The notes: generated by a model not told the origin, from the sequence alone. A stretch of DNA of 64,000 nt from Whalleya microplaca (GCA_022497155.1 MU385758.1:310001-374000), one strand, 5' to 3'. Shown: positions 1 to 15,100, counted from the first letter of the stretch. A program made the numbers and translations.

Positions 1-17
1 AAATTTTATATAAATAT

Positions 18-245
18 TATCTTAGGATAAGGTATTAAGGTAAAGGAGGTGCCATTTCATAACTTTAGCTAATCGGAAGTAATTAAGGCGACGAAATAAA
101 AAAGTCACTTATAACAGCGATTAATCGAAAGGAAAGATATATCTATTGTTGGCGACGAGGCTGTTTAAGCTATATATATTTTATCTAAGAATAAAAAGAA
201 AAGATAAGCGATATATATATATTACGGCATATTAGCCCTATAATA
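18..245. repeat. LTR-like repeat, copy 1 (heavily mutated)
   Basis: About 228 bp that aligns end to end with 3663-3889 and 11520-11744 in the same direction. Relative to the best-preserved copy, nearly all changes are C-to-T or G-to-A, as expected of RIP. The left flank reads AATAT, as in the other copies; the right flank differs. It is most likely an LTR, either solo or joined to decayed internal sequence on its right. Confidence 0.75.
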
Positions 246-3200
246 TCTTTCCTAGATTTTATTATAAATATCTTTATTATAAAAAAATCTAATTAATTAA
301 TATAAACGCGGAAAGTATTTATTTTATTTATTTTCTATAAGCTTTCGCCTTAGGCTTAATTGCTCTTTTTTTTTTATTTAGTTTTATATATTTTCTAATA
401 AACTTATATCGTTTTATACGTTTTAATCGATTAGACTTAGTAGAAAAAAGGGTTTTTTATCGATTAATAATAGTTATACGTTTTTTATAGTTTGCTTAAT
501 TATTTTATCTTATAAGAAAAGTAAGCTATAGTCGTTTTTTTAGTGCGGTAAATTTATTTCTTACCTATTTATATAAAATATAAGCTTTCCTATTTCGATA
601 AATAACTTTTTGTCGTTCTTTTAAAAAGGGTTAATATTAATCGAGGTTTAGAAGATTTATATAAGCTTTATATAGTTTAAGCTAACGTCGGAATATCTTT
701 TTCGCTTAAAATAAACTAGAGGTAAAGGTAGGTTTAAGTTCGGGTTTTTGTTTTAGTTTATTAAAGCTATCGGGTTAATTAATAACTTTATAAATTACTA
801 TTTGCTTTATTTTCGTAATTTAGTTTTTTATTTCTCGTTTTTCGTTAATAAAATAAGGATTTTTATAGAGGCGAAAAAATGTAATAAAAAAACGAAAAAA
901 GCGAAAGATTAAATAAGTTACCTAAAAGTTATAATTAAACTTATTTTATTATTATATCGTTTAAATAAGTCTAATACGAGTAGAAGCTATATTATTTTAT
1001 TAAATTTAAACCTAACGCAATTAATTAAAAGCAGCCCGAGCTTTTTTTTTATTACGAATATTTATAGAGTTAAACGAAAAAGTAATATAAATTCTTATTA
1101 ATATAATAATTAAAAAAAAGTAAAGGCTATCTTTTTTTTTAATGTTAGTAGCTATAGGGTTACGTAAATATATAAATGTTATTAATATAAAAAACCGGGG
1201 GTTATTTAAGACAATCCGAAAAAAAAACTAATTATTAATTTGGGTAACTTTTTAATTAAATCTTATAGTAGTTTTAAAGTAAACCTCCGTTTTAATAAGT
1301 TTTTTTTTAAAAGTGGCAATATTTATTTAAATTATAGCAGTTATAGAAGTAATATTATAATATTAACGCTTATAGTAAGCAAAAAAAGCATTATATAAGC
1401 TTAATGCTTTATTTACTTTTTATTTATTTTTATTATAATTAAAAAGGACGTTTCGATTAAAAATAATTTTAGGTATTTTATCGCTTTTAATTAATAAGAA
1501 ATTTATTTTTAAGGAATCGATAATTTGTTTAATCTTTTATTTTAAATATTATAGCTTGTTTTTAATCTAAGGTTTAGGTCCGTATATTTTAATAAAAAAG
1601 CCGCGAAATTAATTAATAATATAGAAATTAATATTAGCTACTATAATAAACGCACTAAAATTTAAAAGAGGAAATTGCTTTTATAGGGGCAAATTAATAG
1701 GTAAGGTTATTTTAGCTTTATATTTAGGGTCGGAATTAAATATAAATTTAATTTTAGCCTTATCTTTAAGTATAGCTTTAAATTTAATATTAGCTTTCGA
1801 GATAAGCTTAAGGTTTTTACGGGCCGCTTAATTAATTTTTTTATTTTTGTTCTAGTTTTTATGCCTATTTTTCCTCTTTTTAAGTAACTTAGGTAACTTT
1901 TTAGGCTATAATAGTTATAACGATATTTTAATATATAAAAAGTAAGGTTTAAGGTATAATGTTATTATAATAAGCTAATGTAAGGCTATAAAGGAACTTA
2001 ACTAATTAATTAAAAATAATAAAAAGTAAGGACAAAAGGTTAATAAATAATTAGATAAAAGTTATTAATAAATTAATATAAAAAAAACTTTTTTACGTTA
2101 GGTTTTAATTTATAATAAATAAAAGTAAGTTAGGAAATTATTCCTATTTTTAATTAGTTATTTAAATTTATAATAAGCTAAATATTAGATATAGTAAGGT
2201 ATTTAGGTTATTATTGCTAATTTTAAAAGTCGGCTTATTCGATTTAACCTTAGTACGCTTTCCAGGCTATTTATTATACCCTTTATTTATTTTATTTTTA
2301 TATTTTATACCCTTTTTTCCTTTTAATAATTATTAATCTAATTATTTATTTTTTATTTTTATTTTATAGTATTTATTTAATTAATTATTTGCAATTATAT
2401 CGTAAGGCTTATTATTATATAAAAAACAAAGAGGAAAAAAAGGAACTCCTTTTATTAGGCTTTTACGTAAGTTATTTATTTCCTTTTTTTTATAAAAGGT
2501 CTTATATTTGGGAATTAAATCCCTTGTTATAATAGCATAAATCGAAAGCTAAACAACCTTAAACGCTTTTATCGGGTTATAATAATTTGTTAAAATTTAA
2601 TAAATATTTGGGATAAAACGCGTATCGGCAATTCTCCTTTTAAAACTTATAAAATAAATATTAAGCTCCCGCTATTTAATCGAATAAAATCTTATTAAAA
2701 TAACTTTAGTTTCTGTAATTTTTTTTCTCGACTTTCTTATCTCGTTTCGTTTTATTATCGCTTTTTTTCTAAAGTAGGTAAATCGGCTATATAAATAGCT
2801 AAGGACTTTTGTCGTTTTTTTTTTTCTATCGATTTATATTTTAACGTTAAGCTTTTTTTATATTTTAGGTTTACCGTTCTTAAGCGATCGAGAACTTTTA
2901 ATTCGATAATAAGAAACGTTAATCACGTTTTTAGTCCCTATTTTAGTATTAAATTTAGTCGCCTTAATTTAAAAATTAATAAGAATAAGCTGCTTTTATT
3001 CTAGAAGAATAATATAAATTACTACTTTTTAAAAACTAATATAATAAATAAATTTATCCGGGTAAATCTCTTTTTTATTTAATATATATAATTTTTACTA
3101 ATTAATATAAAATAATTTAATTAATAAAGATTAGATTTTTTAATAGTCTTAAGAAAAGCCGATATTATATTTGGGAATTTATAGTATTAAAATTTTATTA

Positions 3201-3662
3201 TAAAGGTTAAATATAAAAGCTTGCTCTAAAATATATTAAATATTTTAAAATAACGAAATATTTTTTCGATTAACGATATTTTTTTTTAATCGAGATTTAT
3301 AAAATTAACTCTATTAGTAACTTAATGTTTCGTTTAATCGAAAATCGCCGTATATAATTTGGAGTTTTTATTTAAAAATATAATATTTATAATGAAGTTT
3401 TTTACCGGCTTTACGAGAATTGGTTTGTTAGTTTTAAAGACGGGCGCTATAATAAAATATAGCTATTTTATAAATATCGATTAATAAAAAGCTAATTCGG
3501 GAATTTATATAAGAATTGCATAGTCGGTATTTAAGCAGATAAATATTTATTCCGGGATAAAAAGTATATATATTTAAGAGTTTATTAATCGAAAGATCCT
3601 TTTTTTAATAGCGATATTAATTACGACAATTTTATTTTAATAAGTTGTTTTTAAAGTAATAT

Positions 3663-3889
3663 TGTCTTGGGACAGGGTGTCAGGGTAAAGGAGGTGCCAC
3701 TTCATGGCTTCGCTGATCGGAGGTAATCAAGGCGACGAAACAAAAAAGTCACTTATAACGGCGATTGATCGAAAGGAGAGATGTGTCTATTATCGGCGAC
3801 AAGGCCGTCTGAGCTGTGTATGTTCTATCTAAGAGTAAAAGAAAAAGACAAGCGATATATATGTGCCACGGCACACTAGCCCCATAACA
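3663..3889. mobile_element. LTR-like repeat, copy 2 (best preserved, likely solo LTR)
   Basis: A 227-bp copy of the same repeat that keeps many C and G bases lost in copies 1 and 3. It starts TGTCTTGGGACAGGG and ends CCCATAACA, so it has TG...CA ends. It is flanked by ATAT on both sides, which could be a short target duplication but is weak evidence in such AT-rich sequence. Read on the minus strand it begins TGTTATGGGGC, a Copia-like LTR start. Its good state inside RIP-mutated DNA suggests that it inserted later than its surroundings or was too short to be mutated. Confidence 0.65.
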
Positions 3890-6800
3890 ATATATATCTA
3901 AGCTAAATTATTAAAAAAATCTGTTTTTTTTTTGCCGAAATTATAAGCGGCTTTATTTATAGCTCGTAATAATTTTTTTTATTTAATTAATTAGTTATAT
4001 ATTAAAGTTTACGTCTATATTTTTTAATTTAAGCTTTTTCTTTTTATTACTTTTTTATATTTGCTATAACTTTATAAAACCTTATTTTTATAAAATATTA
4101 ATTTATATAAAACATAAAAAAAAATAATCCAATCTATTAGTACTATTTTTTTAATACTCGATTATAGGTTTTTCGCTCCGCTAATAATATTTTAAGTAAT
4201 TTAATTTCAATTATTCTTTTAAATATTTTATTTTCTATAATTCTTTAATTTTTATTAGGCTCGACTTTTTTAATTTAGCTATAGGTTATTAGGCCTTTTT
4301 ATATATTCTTATTTTAATATGCCGTATTATCGTTTATTAGTTTAACGTTTTTATAATTATCTCTTATTTTATTATAACTACCTAACTAATAGTTATCGTA
4401 AAACTTACTAAATTCCCAGTACCCTTTTATATTTTAAATAAATTTTTTTAGCCGATTAAAAGAAAATATTTCTTATAATATTACCCTATCTAATTCTTTA
4501 AAAAAAAATCTGTTTTATTTTTATTTCTTTATAATTCGATAAGGCCTAGTTTATTTATATTTTAGCTTCTTATTTTTAGATATATCGATATTTTATATTA
4601 TATTATAAAATAAGATTAGGCTGCCTTATTTTAACGGTTCTAACCGTTTTTTTAATAAATATCGTTAATTATTTCGTTCCGCCGTTTTTTTTCGTTTTTT
4701 TATTAAGATCCGTACCACTTTCGCGACATCTTTATTTTATTATTTAAATATTTTTACCTTTTTAGTAATAAGATTTTTTTTATTATAAATATCCGATTAA
4801 TTAAGGACCTGCTAAAATAGTAAAACTATTTTAATCGGTATAATAAGTTTTTTATTATAAACTAATTTATATAATATAAATTTATATTTTTGTATAAACG
4901 TTTAATTAGCTTAAAATATAGCTTTAAATTTCTTAACTTATAATTTACTAGTTTTTTCCGTTATATATATAAGGGATTTTATAATCGGTCGATAGCTTAT
5001 CTTTACTTATTTTTATATCTAAAAGTAATATACGGGTCCGATTTATATTTTAATACTTAGCTATATAATACCTTTAGCTACTTTTGCCTTATTTTTTAAG
5101 TCTTTATTGCATTTAATTATTATAGAAATATTATAATTAATATAAATATAGTTTTAAAAGAACTTTTATATTTTAATTATTATAGTATTTTTTAGTACTT
5201 TAATTTTAGGCTACCTTAATAACTTATCTCTTATTTCGATAATAGCCGAATATCTATTATCGTTCGGGAAAAACTAAATATTAATAATTTAAATAATCAG
5301 TAACTATTTTAGCGTTAAAAAAAGTCCTTAATTTTTAAATTGTCTATCCGTAAAAAGCTGGCATTTTAAGTAATATTTAACGGCAGTCGCGATTTTTTAA
5401 TATATCCCTTTTTAATAATAAAACTTAACTATTTTATTATAAATCGATTCTCGTTTTCGATATATTTTAACTCTCGAGTAATAGTTTTTAATAATACGCT
5501 TTCGTTAATTAATATTATTAATAATATATCGTTAGTTATATTTCTTATAAAGTCTCTGTTATAAAATTCCTTTTTAGATTATATATTTAATAGTTTTATT
5601 CCGGAAGCTTACTTTCGTACAATATTATCTCGTTATATTAAAACTTTTTAGTCGATTAGGTAGCTTTAAGGTACTAAAATATATTGCGATTTTTTAGGAA
5701 GCTTTAAACCAACTTTCTAGCGGGTATAAAATAATAAATAATAAAGAGAATTCCGGTATTTTATATATTCGTTTATTTAATCGAAATATTTTTATTATAA
5801 AGACGTTAAGCTAAATATTAATAAAATTATCGACTTCTTTTTCTTATTAATTATCTAATTTATCGGATAGCTTTAATAGTTTACGTAATAAGTTATCCGC
5901 TACTTAATATTGTTTTTTAAAAACATACTTTATTTCGAAATTAAATATTTTAATAAAAGCTATCTATCGGGTTAATATCGCGCCAAATAAATTAAAGAAT
6001 CTATTATTTAGTTAAGCAATTAAAACTTTAATATTAGTTTCGAAAATAAATTTTATGCCGTAAAAATAATTTCATAATTATCGAAAAAATTTAATTACCC
6101 CGAGATATTCTCGTTTCGTAATATCGTAATTAAGTTTTAGCCTTTTTTATATATTAGATTTAAATCTTATAAATCGAACGTATTTATTAATTTCTTGTTC
6201 TAATATATACCTTTATTTTATATCTAATATATTAATTTTAAATTAAATAATATATCCGTTTATATAATTAAACGTAATTAAATAAGGTATATTAATTAAT
6301 ACTGTTTTAAGTCTGTCTATAGCTTATTATTACTTTATTTCCTATTTTTAATTTGCGTTTTTCCGGAAAAATTTTATCAGTAATAAAGTAATTAATATAT
6401 AATATACGATCTATATACGATAATAAACTGTAACTTTTAGAAATACCCGCACTTTAAAAATATTATTATAAAGTAACTATTCCGTAATCTTAATAATTTT
6501 AGCTTAATTAAGGGAACGACTATTAATACCGCACAAATAGCCGATAATAACGGCAGCGTTTTTATACCAATCGCTTTTTTTCGCACTAACTATAACTCCC
6601 GCTAGTTTAAAATTAAATAAAACATTATTAATATTTTTTAAATATTTATAAATAAATCGTTTTATTTCTAATACGATTTTTTAATTATTATATCTTATTT
6701 TTAGCTCTTTAATACTAATATTATCGAAAAATAGCTCGCATTTATCGGGTATAAGGTCGAATAAAATTTAGGTAATAATATATAGAAACTGTATTACCGA

Positions 6801-9800
6801 ATTAGTTTTTCCTTATAGCAAAGTCGTTATCCGGAAAAACCCGATCGGTGTCGAAAATATAGTGTAATCTTTGCTAAATATAGATAATAATATTTAATTA
6901 TATCCTAAAAAAAATCTACTATAAAAATTATTACTTATATAGTAAATTTTTCCGTAAATTTGTTACAATTGCTCGGGAGGAAGGCATTTTATATTTATAT
7001 AATATTTAGTTTTATCGCCGAATTAATTAACCGAAAATTTCTATTCTTTTTTTTAACTACAAATTAGGCGTTACGGTATAGGGTATAAGATTTTTTTAAT
7101 ATTTTATTCTTAAGCCGATTCTATAAAATATTTAAAACCTATATCTTTAGTAACGCTAAAATAGGAATTAATTTAGCTTATTATATATCGTATAATATTA
7201 TTTTAATTTTATACAGAAAAGATACTTCTTCCCTAATTCGGCCGATTTTTATAAAGTCTTAAACTAATGTTATTTCTTATCGATAAAAAATCTCGATTAG
7301 TATTATTTTTTTTTAATTTATAAACTTTATATTTAGCAGTTTTATTTTAATAATATTTAAGCGTTCTTTTATTAATTTAATATCTTACGATACGGAAACA
7401 AAACGCGGAGTAATATTTTTATATTTTTTATTTGTTTTAAATATATTTTAGGGTTCGAAATTTAGCTTTATATTTTATAATATCGCTTGCTTCTAATTAA
7501 TCGACCCTAAAGGGACTATATTATTTAATTCGGCATTATCGATTAAGTAAACTTTTTGTACTTTTGGTTTATATATTATATATAGCTTAATTTCGTTTTT
7601 CCGTAATATTTTTTTATAATATAATATTATACGCCGTATTACCTATTTAGATTTCTTTCTAATAGTCTCCCGTAATAGGCCCAGTAAATAATTATTAAAT
7701 AGTAAGGTTTATATTTAATCGCTATTTTAAAATATTTTATTAATAGTAATTTTTATCTGTTTATTAGTTTATTTTAAACTTAAGTTATTTTAAACTACAT
7801 TTTTAAACTTCGCTAAATTTATTATTATTATAATATTTTAAGGCTTTTATTTACTATCGACCTAGCCCCTAATGTCGGCGGTTATTAGTTTTCCAAAAAT
7901 TAACAACGTCGGCTAGGGTTCGCTTAGCTAGCTTATTATATATTAGGGGTATTACAATTTTAATATTTCTAAAAAATATCGAAACTATTAATAAGCCTTT
8001 TTAAGGTAAATTATTATACGTAATTAAAAAATGAAATTAAGGCCGAAAAGTAACGGAAATGCGGCTTTAGAGTTTCTAATTATATAAATCGGTAGCGGTA
8101 AGCTATAGCTTACTAATTATATAGGTTTTTTAATTAGATTAAAGCTCCTAGTTCTATTATTTATTAACGTATTAAAGCCGGACTATATAATTTTAGTTTT
8201 TTATATAAATATCTAATACTTAAGAACGTATAATTACGTAATAATATTTAATTAGGTACCTGTATTAATAACCGTAATAATTAAGTCCTTATATTTTTAA
8301 AGCTAATTTTTATAATTAATCGAGATAATAGTCGGATATATATTTTAATATCCCGGATAAATATTAGCAGAAATGCTATAATAATTTAGGTAGTATTATC
8401 GAGTATTATAAATATATTATTAATCGATATATTTATAAAGCTATCCTAAAATTTATTAGGCGTAATAATTAGCTATAATACGTTTGGTATAAGATTAGAT
8501 TAGGATTACTATTTTTATTACTACTAATTAATTATTTCAGCTAAAAAGATATAAATTATTTTATAAAGCTTTCGACTTATTTTACCCGCTTTATCGAATA
8601 AATATTAAAATAATGCTTTACTAAATTCCATATAATATTTAATTAGATTATTTTATAAGACTTTAAATTTTTTCGCCGCATTTTTAAAAATCTTTTTTTC
8701 TAATATTTCGAAATTAAAGTTAAGGCTAATTAATTAGGTATAGTGCTCTTTAGTTTATTAGCCTAGGTTTATTTCGGCGTTTTTAAGACCGTTAAAAGTG
8801 GAAGGTTTAGTTTTAATAGCACTTTATCGATCGTTCTTTTTACAAATATACTGCCGTCTATATTTTTATATCTCTTTAATATTAAAACGTTAATTTTATT
8901 CTTACCTTTATATTAAGATAGCTTAATTACTACTTTATATATAGAATTCCCGCTTTTATTAATAATTAGTTTTTTTTAGAGGTAATTTTATAGGTTTATA
9001 AGTTTGTAAAAAGTGTTATTTTTTGGGCCCTTTATTTTAATATTATTAACTTTTAAATTTATAGCTAGTATCGTTTCTAAGTTACAATTTTATAAATTAA
9101 CTATTAATCGAATAAAATTATAGTTTTATTTAAATTTTATATTTTTTCGATTTTACTATATTTATAAAAATAGTAATAAGTTAATTTCCGAATTTAAATA
9201 TTATATATCCCTATTTTATATAAAAATCGTAAGCAGGTTTAAATAATACTTTTTTTATTTATTTTGCCTTCGGTAATTATATACTTAAAAAATAAAATAT
9301 TTCTAATTTCGGGAATAGCTTAAAAACCTTCGATAAAATATCCCTTAAGTTAATTATTATATCGTATTATATTATTACGGCTTAACGACACTATTAGGGA
9401 ATAAGTAATAAAAAAATGGCTTAATTTTTTACAGAAGAAATAAATATCTCAATTATACCCCTAGAATAATATCGGTTATAATATATATCGATTGTTTTAA
9501 TTTTATCGGCTATTATATTTTTTATATCCTCCTTTTTTATTTAAAGGCTTAGCGCGATAAATATTAAAAAATATATCCTTTATTTTACGTTTTTAAGTAT
9601 TTTATTAGGCAGAGGTTTCTTTTTATAGGGCGTAATATTTTAATTTCGGTAATATTAATCGAAATTCCTTTATAAATATAGTAAAATTTTCGTTAGCTTT
9701 AAGCTATATAATAAATATTTGTTTTATAAACTTAATTAAATTTTTTATTTTATCTAGTTAAAAAAATAAAGTCTTTTTTTTAGGATAACTTTAGGCTGTT

Positions 9801-11519
9801 TTAGGCTTATTAATAGTAAACGGAACCGAACCGAACGTTAACAATTAATTAATTTATTTTTATATTATCGATCGGGCAAAACTTATCGGATATTGCGGCT
9901 ATTATAGTTTATTAGGCTGACTATAATATCCGCCTATATATATATAACGTTCTGGGCTTTTTTATAATTTAGTTCGAAAAGTTTGTTATATAATTTCGAG
10001 CAAAACTATATAATCTGCTTAATAACCTTCTAATCGATTTTTTGCTATAAATTACTAACGAAAATAGCGTTTTATCCCTTAATTTTCCTTTATTTCCGGA
10101 CGTCCTTTACCCGAACCGAATAATCTAAAATATAATAATAAATTTCTGTCGGTTTAAATAATCTATTACCTTTTTTTAGGTCTTTTAACTATTTTATAGG
10201 GGTTTTTGTCTACTTTAAGTCACTAATTTTAAAATATCGCTTTAAAATTATCTTTATTTTTTTCTAAATAATAATACCTTTTAGTAAAGTTTCAATCTGT
10301 CGCTTATTAGTCTGATTATCTATTTAATATAGTATTTCCCTAATTTTGACATTATTTTTTAAGCTATATCTATCGAATATATATGTTATATTTTCGATCT
10401 AATCTATAATATTATTCCTATCGAATAAAAGCTATAAATAGTTTCGAAAATTTAGTAACGCAGCTGTTATTATAAACCTAATTCTTCCGGTTATAATAAG
10501 TCGCTTTTAATTAAAAGTTATATTTTAATCTATAAGTTTTTTATCGACTTATACGTCCTTCATTATATTAAGGGATAAAATCTTTTAGCTAGTTATTTCT
10601 AATTAAGTGTTTTAACTATATAATGCCGAGTCTCTTTTATTTTACTAGTGCTTTTAATTAGTAGTAAGGTTAATAATTTTTTAATTATCGATTAGTCGGA
10701 GGGATTTTTCTTTAGTTATATTTAATATAATTTAAGATATTTTATTATTTAGCTGTCTTAATTTTTTAGTTATACTTAATTTTAAGGGAATATAATCTAT
10801 TTCTTTTAATTATATTAGGTTATAGTCCTATAATATTTTAGATATAAAATTATAATTATTTTTTAGGACGTTAATAATAGCTTTAAAGGTTAGGAGATTT
10901 TTAAAAAAAATCTCAATAATAAATTGCCAACCTAGCTATTATATTATATTAATTAATTAATCGCATAATAAAACTACTTATAGGCTAATTAAAAATTCGG
11001 ATATTATTTTCGTTACCTAAATTTTATTCTAGTTTACTTTATAGATTTAAATTATAGCATATTTTTATATATTATTTACTATATACTTTATAATTTTCTA
11101 ATCCTTCCTAATTTTTTATACTACTAATCTTTTTATATTTAACTTGCTTTATTAAAACTTATGCTTTTCTGTATTTTCGTATTACTATATTTTCGTATTT
11201 CCTATACTTTATGTTCTCTATATCTTTATATTTCTATATTACTAATTTATTAATAAATATTATAAATCTTTTATAAGTTTTTTTATTAATCTATTTATTT
11301 TTAATATTACTTCTTTATTTTAGATAATCGTTTATTATTAGTTCTTTTTTTTAGTTAGTGCTTCTTTTTTATAGGTTCGGTTAGTTTAATAATTTTAGGG
11401 GGTTTTATTAAAATCTTTTTTTTTTGGTTCTATTTTATTGCTACCTTTATTTAGACTGTTCTTCTCGATTAATTAAAAAGGCAAAGAAATTAAAGCCTAT
11501 CCGGGAATAAGCTAAATAT

Positions 11520-11744
11520 TTTAGGATAGGGTGTTAGAGTAAAAGAGGTGCTACTTTATGGCTTTAGCTAATCGGAAATAATTAAGGCGACAAAACAAAA
11601 AAGTTATTTATAACGGCGATTGATCGAAAAAAGAGATATGTTTATTATCGGCGACGAGGCTGTTTAAGCTGTATATATTTTATCTGAGAGTAAAAGGAAA
11701 AGACAAGCGATATATATATGTTACGGCACACTAGCCCTATAACA
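11520..11744. repeat. LTR-like repeat, copy 3 (moderately mutated)
   Basis: About 225 bp in the same orientation as copies 1 and 2, with an intermediate level of C-to-T and G-to-A change and a small deletion near the left end. It is flanked by AATAT on the left and ATATT on the right. It lies about 0.5 kb upstream of the first recognisable Copia integrase remnant, which leaves too little room for a full gag, so it need not be the LTR of that element. Confidence 0.72.
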
Positions 11745-12199
11745 ATATTATTTCGGAAGTTCGTTTAAGAGATATAAAAATTTAATATTGCAGACTCGAT
11801 TATTTATTACAATACGGTATTATAAATTATAACGTTATATTTAAAAAACTTTTTCGAAAATATAATTTAGTTTTTATTAAATATAACAAGCTTTTCTTAT
11901 ATTATAACAAGCCTATAATAATTAATGCCACCCTACTTAAAAAAATTAAATAAAACGTAATAAAAATATTAGCTTTTTTTATAATAGAAAAAAACAAACT
12001 ATAAAAACCTTTTAGAGATCCCGCGTGCCCGAGAGAAAATTTTAAAGCTTTATAGTATATTCGGTTAGGTTATTTAAAACTAATAGCGCTAAAAACTTTA
12101 GTAATAAATGTACGGAATATAAGGATTAACGGCACGAAACGAGTAAAGTGTTTTTACTATATTATAACCTACGCTTATTAAGTAATATTACGACGCCGA

Positions 12200-15100
12200 T
12201 TAAAGCATTTTTTACCCCGTTTTTTCTAAAAGATTTTATAGGATTTTTTCGACTTTAAAAAAGGGTACGAGAGATCGGAATAAACACTTATAATAAAAGA
12301 TAAATATAGCGGAATAATTTTTGCTATTCCGCTAAGGAGTAAAGCTTAGCTATATATTTTCGGGACCTTGCGGCAATTCGAAATTAAAATCTGTAAGTAA
12401 TATAAAGTACCGATTTATAAAATCTATAGCGATAACAAAAAAGCTGTAATTAGATTTAGGAGATATATTATTTATTAGCTTTAGGCAAAAAAAAAAGGGA
12501 TAGATTTTAAGCTTCCTTTATTATATATTAAAAAGCCTATAGGAAGTAGCAAGCGAGCTGATTAAAAAATTATTAATAAATTAATTAAAATAAAAAATAA
12601 AAGCTGGGCTCCCTTAAAAGCTTTAGTTAAAAAGTGTATAAACTATAGCCTATTTATATAATATTTTACTATTTTAAAATAAAGCTTTACGTACCTTTTA
12701 CGAAATACTTAATTCGTAATTTAAGTAGTATTTTAAATAATATAACCTAACAATTATATAAGCGTTAACGAGCGATTTATAGTCTAGTTAGAACGGTATA
12801 TACGTTTATAGCTATTAAGCTTACCCGCTTAAAACGGAACGTGCGGCCGGAAAAAATAAAAGATTATTTAAAATCGAACTTAGGAAATATATCGGATATT
12901 TAGTTAGCTATAAGGCTTTTAATATATACCGTATTTAAATTTCGAGCTTAAATTAGGTAATTATTATAAAGAACGTTCGGTTCGATAAAAATTTATATTA
13001 CTTATTAGAGTAAAAAAAGCAAAAGCTTTTAATACCTTAAGCTCTCGCCGATAAATTAATAAAGACAGAAAGTGTTAAATAGTTATTACAGATTATAAAA
13101 ATATTAGATATATAGGAAAACTTTAAGCTCCCGGAAATAAAGTCGGGATTTAATTAAATTAATTAAATAAAAAACAAGCTTGTTATAAAACCCGAGATCC
13201 TAAAAAAAATATAAGGTTAAAAATCGGGAGTAAGCGCGCCTAAAAAAATCGTTAGTAATTTAATTACTGTTAAGCTATTAAAAAACGATTTTACCGAAAA
13301 TCAGCTATATAGATTTTTAACTTCCCGTAAAACCCTAAAGCCTGGCTTTAAGTAAAACTTATAGCCAGGCTTTAGCTAAGGGATAGGTACCGAAATAAAC
13401 ACAAAAAATTATAGTAATGCCGAATCGATAATTATCGTTCGACTACTAATAAATAGTAAGGATTTTTAATTTTTAAGGGAAATATATTCTATTAAGGAGC
13501 TCGATGTCACGGCACAGGCCCTATGGGGTGCTGTAAGGCCCTGTAAGCTATGCAGCTGCAGGGCACCCCACTAGACCCCTCACACGTGACCTGCTGGACC
13601 ACATGCTTAGTCAGATAGCTTAGGTAATCAGGTGAGGAGGTTTTCTCAGGTTAAGCTATCACACAGCAATTAGCTGACCTTTTACTCCTCACTTTATAAT
13701 TTTACAGTAATACACACCTATTACTTAGCACGCGCCGCCTCCTTCCTTGAGCCGTCACACTCGATATTAAAAACTTGCGTAATTATTAAAAACTAAGCGA
13801 GCAACCGAAAAACGATATAAATCGCTGGTATAAAACTTAATAGTAAGCTAGTAATTACCTAATATTAAAAAAACGAAATCGAAAGATCTACTTACTTGCT
13901 ATAAAAAAAGCAGGCGGATAAAAAGTAAAAATCCCGAAAATTTTAATTAAAGTATTAAAAGTAAAAAGTAAAGATTTATAGCCTTTACTATATTGTTCTA
14001 TAGGAATAACAAGATCGTTTTATTTAGTAAACCAAACTAGTTAGATTTTTTAAATATTTATATATTTAATTAATTACAGACTATTTAGGAAGAAAATCGG
14101 CAGCATAAAATACTACATGCGGTAATTATAGCAGTAATATATTAAAATAGGGCAGATCGTTTAAAAGCTATACCAAATAAGTTACGCGTATACCGAGATA
14201 ATTTTTTTAAAACTTCCCTAAAAACCTGAAAAAATCTTAATACTTACTTTTTGAGAGATCGTTTTAAAAAAAACGCTAAAAAGGAAATCAGGAATCTTTT
14301 GCGCCTAGGAGTTTGGAGAGTTATTAATCGAAAGCGTACTAAATATTGCCTATTACCCCTAAAATAGGTATTTATTTATAAGTTTAATAAAGATAGATAT
14401 TTGGAGTTTTATAAGGCCAGAATAATAGTACGCGGGAATTTTTAAAAAAAAAGAACGATTTAAAGCATATACGCTATTATACTTGCTATAAAATCTTTTA
14501 AGCTAATAATAGCGCTCGCTATAAAATTCGATTTTAAGGTTTTTTAGTATAACGTTAAAAGCGCATTTTTAAATACTTTATGTAATAAATTAAAGCCTAT
14601 GGTATACAAACTTTCTAATAGCTTTAAAATTAGTAGGAAATACATTAAGATTTTATAAATTTTATATAGCTTAAAAAAATTACCCCTATTATAATATAAC
14701 AAATTTACTACCACTTTTAAAATATTAAGCTTTATTATTTCTCCTAAAAAGCCTTACCTCTTTTATATAAAAGGGAAAAAAATTTTCGTAATTTTTTATA
14801 TAGACGATTTTTTATTATTATTTAAGTATCGGCATTAAATAAAAGCCACTAAATTAATTACGGCGATAAAAAAAATATATAAAATTAAGAAATAAAGAAA
14901 GATCTTCTGGTATTTAGGGATTAAAATATTAAAAAATCGATAATAAAAATTAATTACCTTATTCTATAATTCTTATATCGATAAGATTGCCTTATATTTT
15001 AACCTAATTAATAATAATTAGTTTTTAGCGATTCTTTTATTATATACCGAACTTTTTAAATATAAAAGGCAAATTTCGAAAAGACAAATTAAAAAATACT

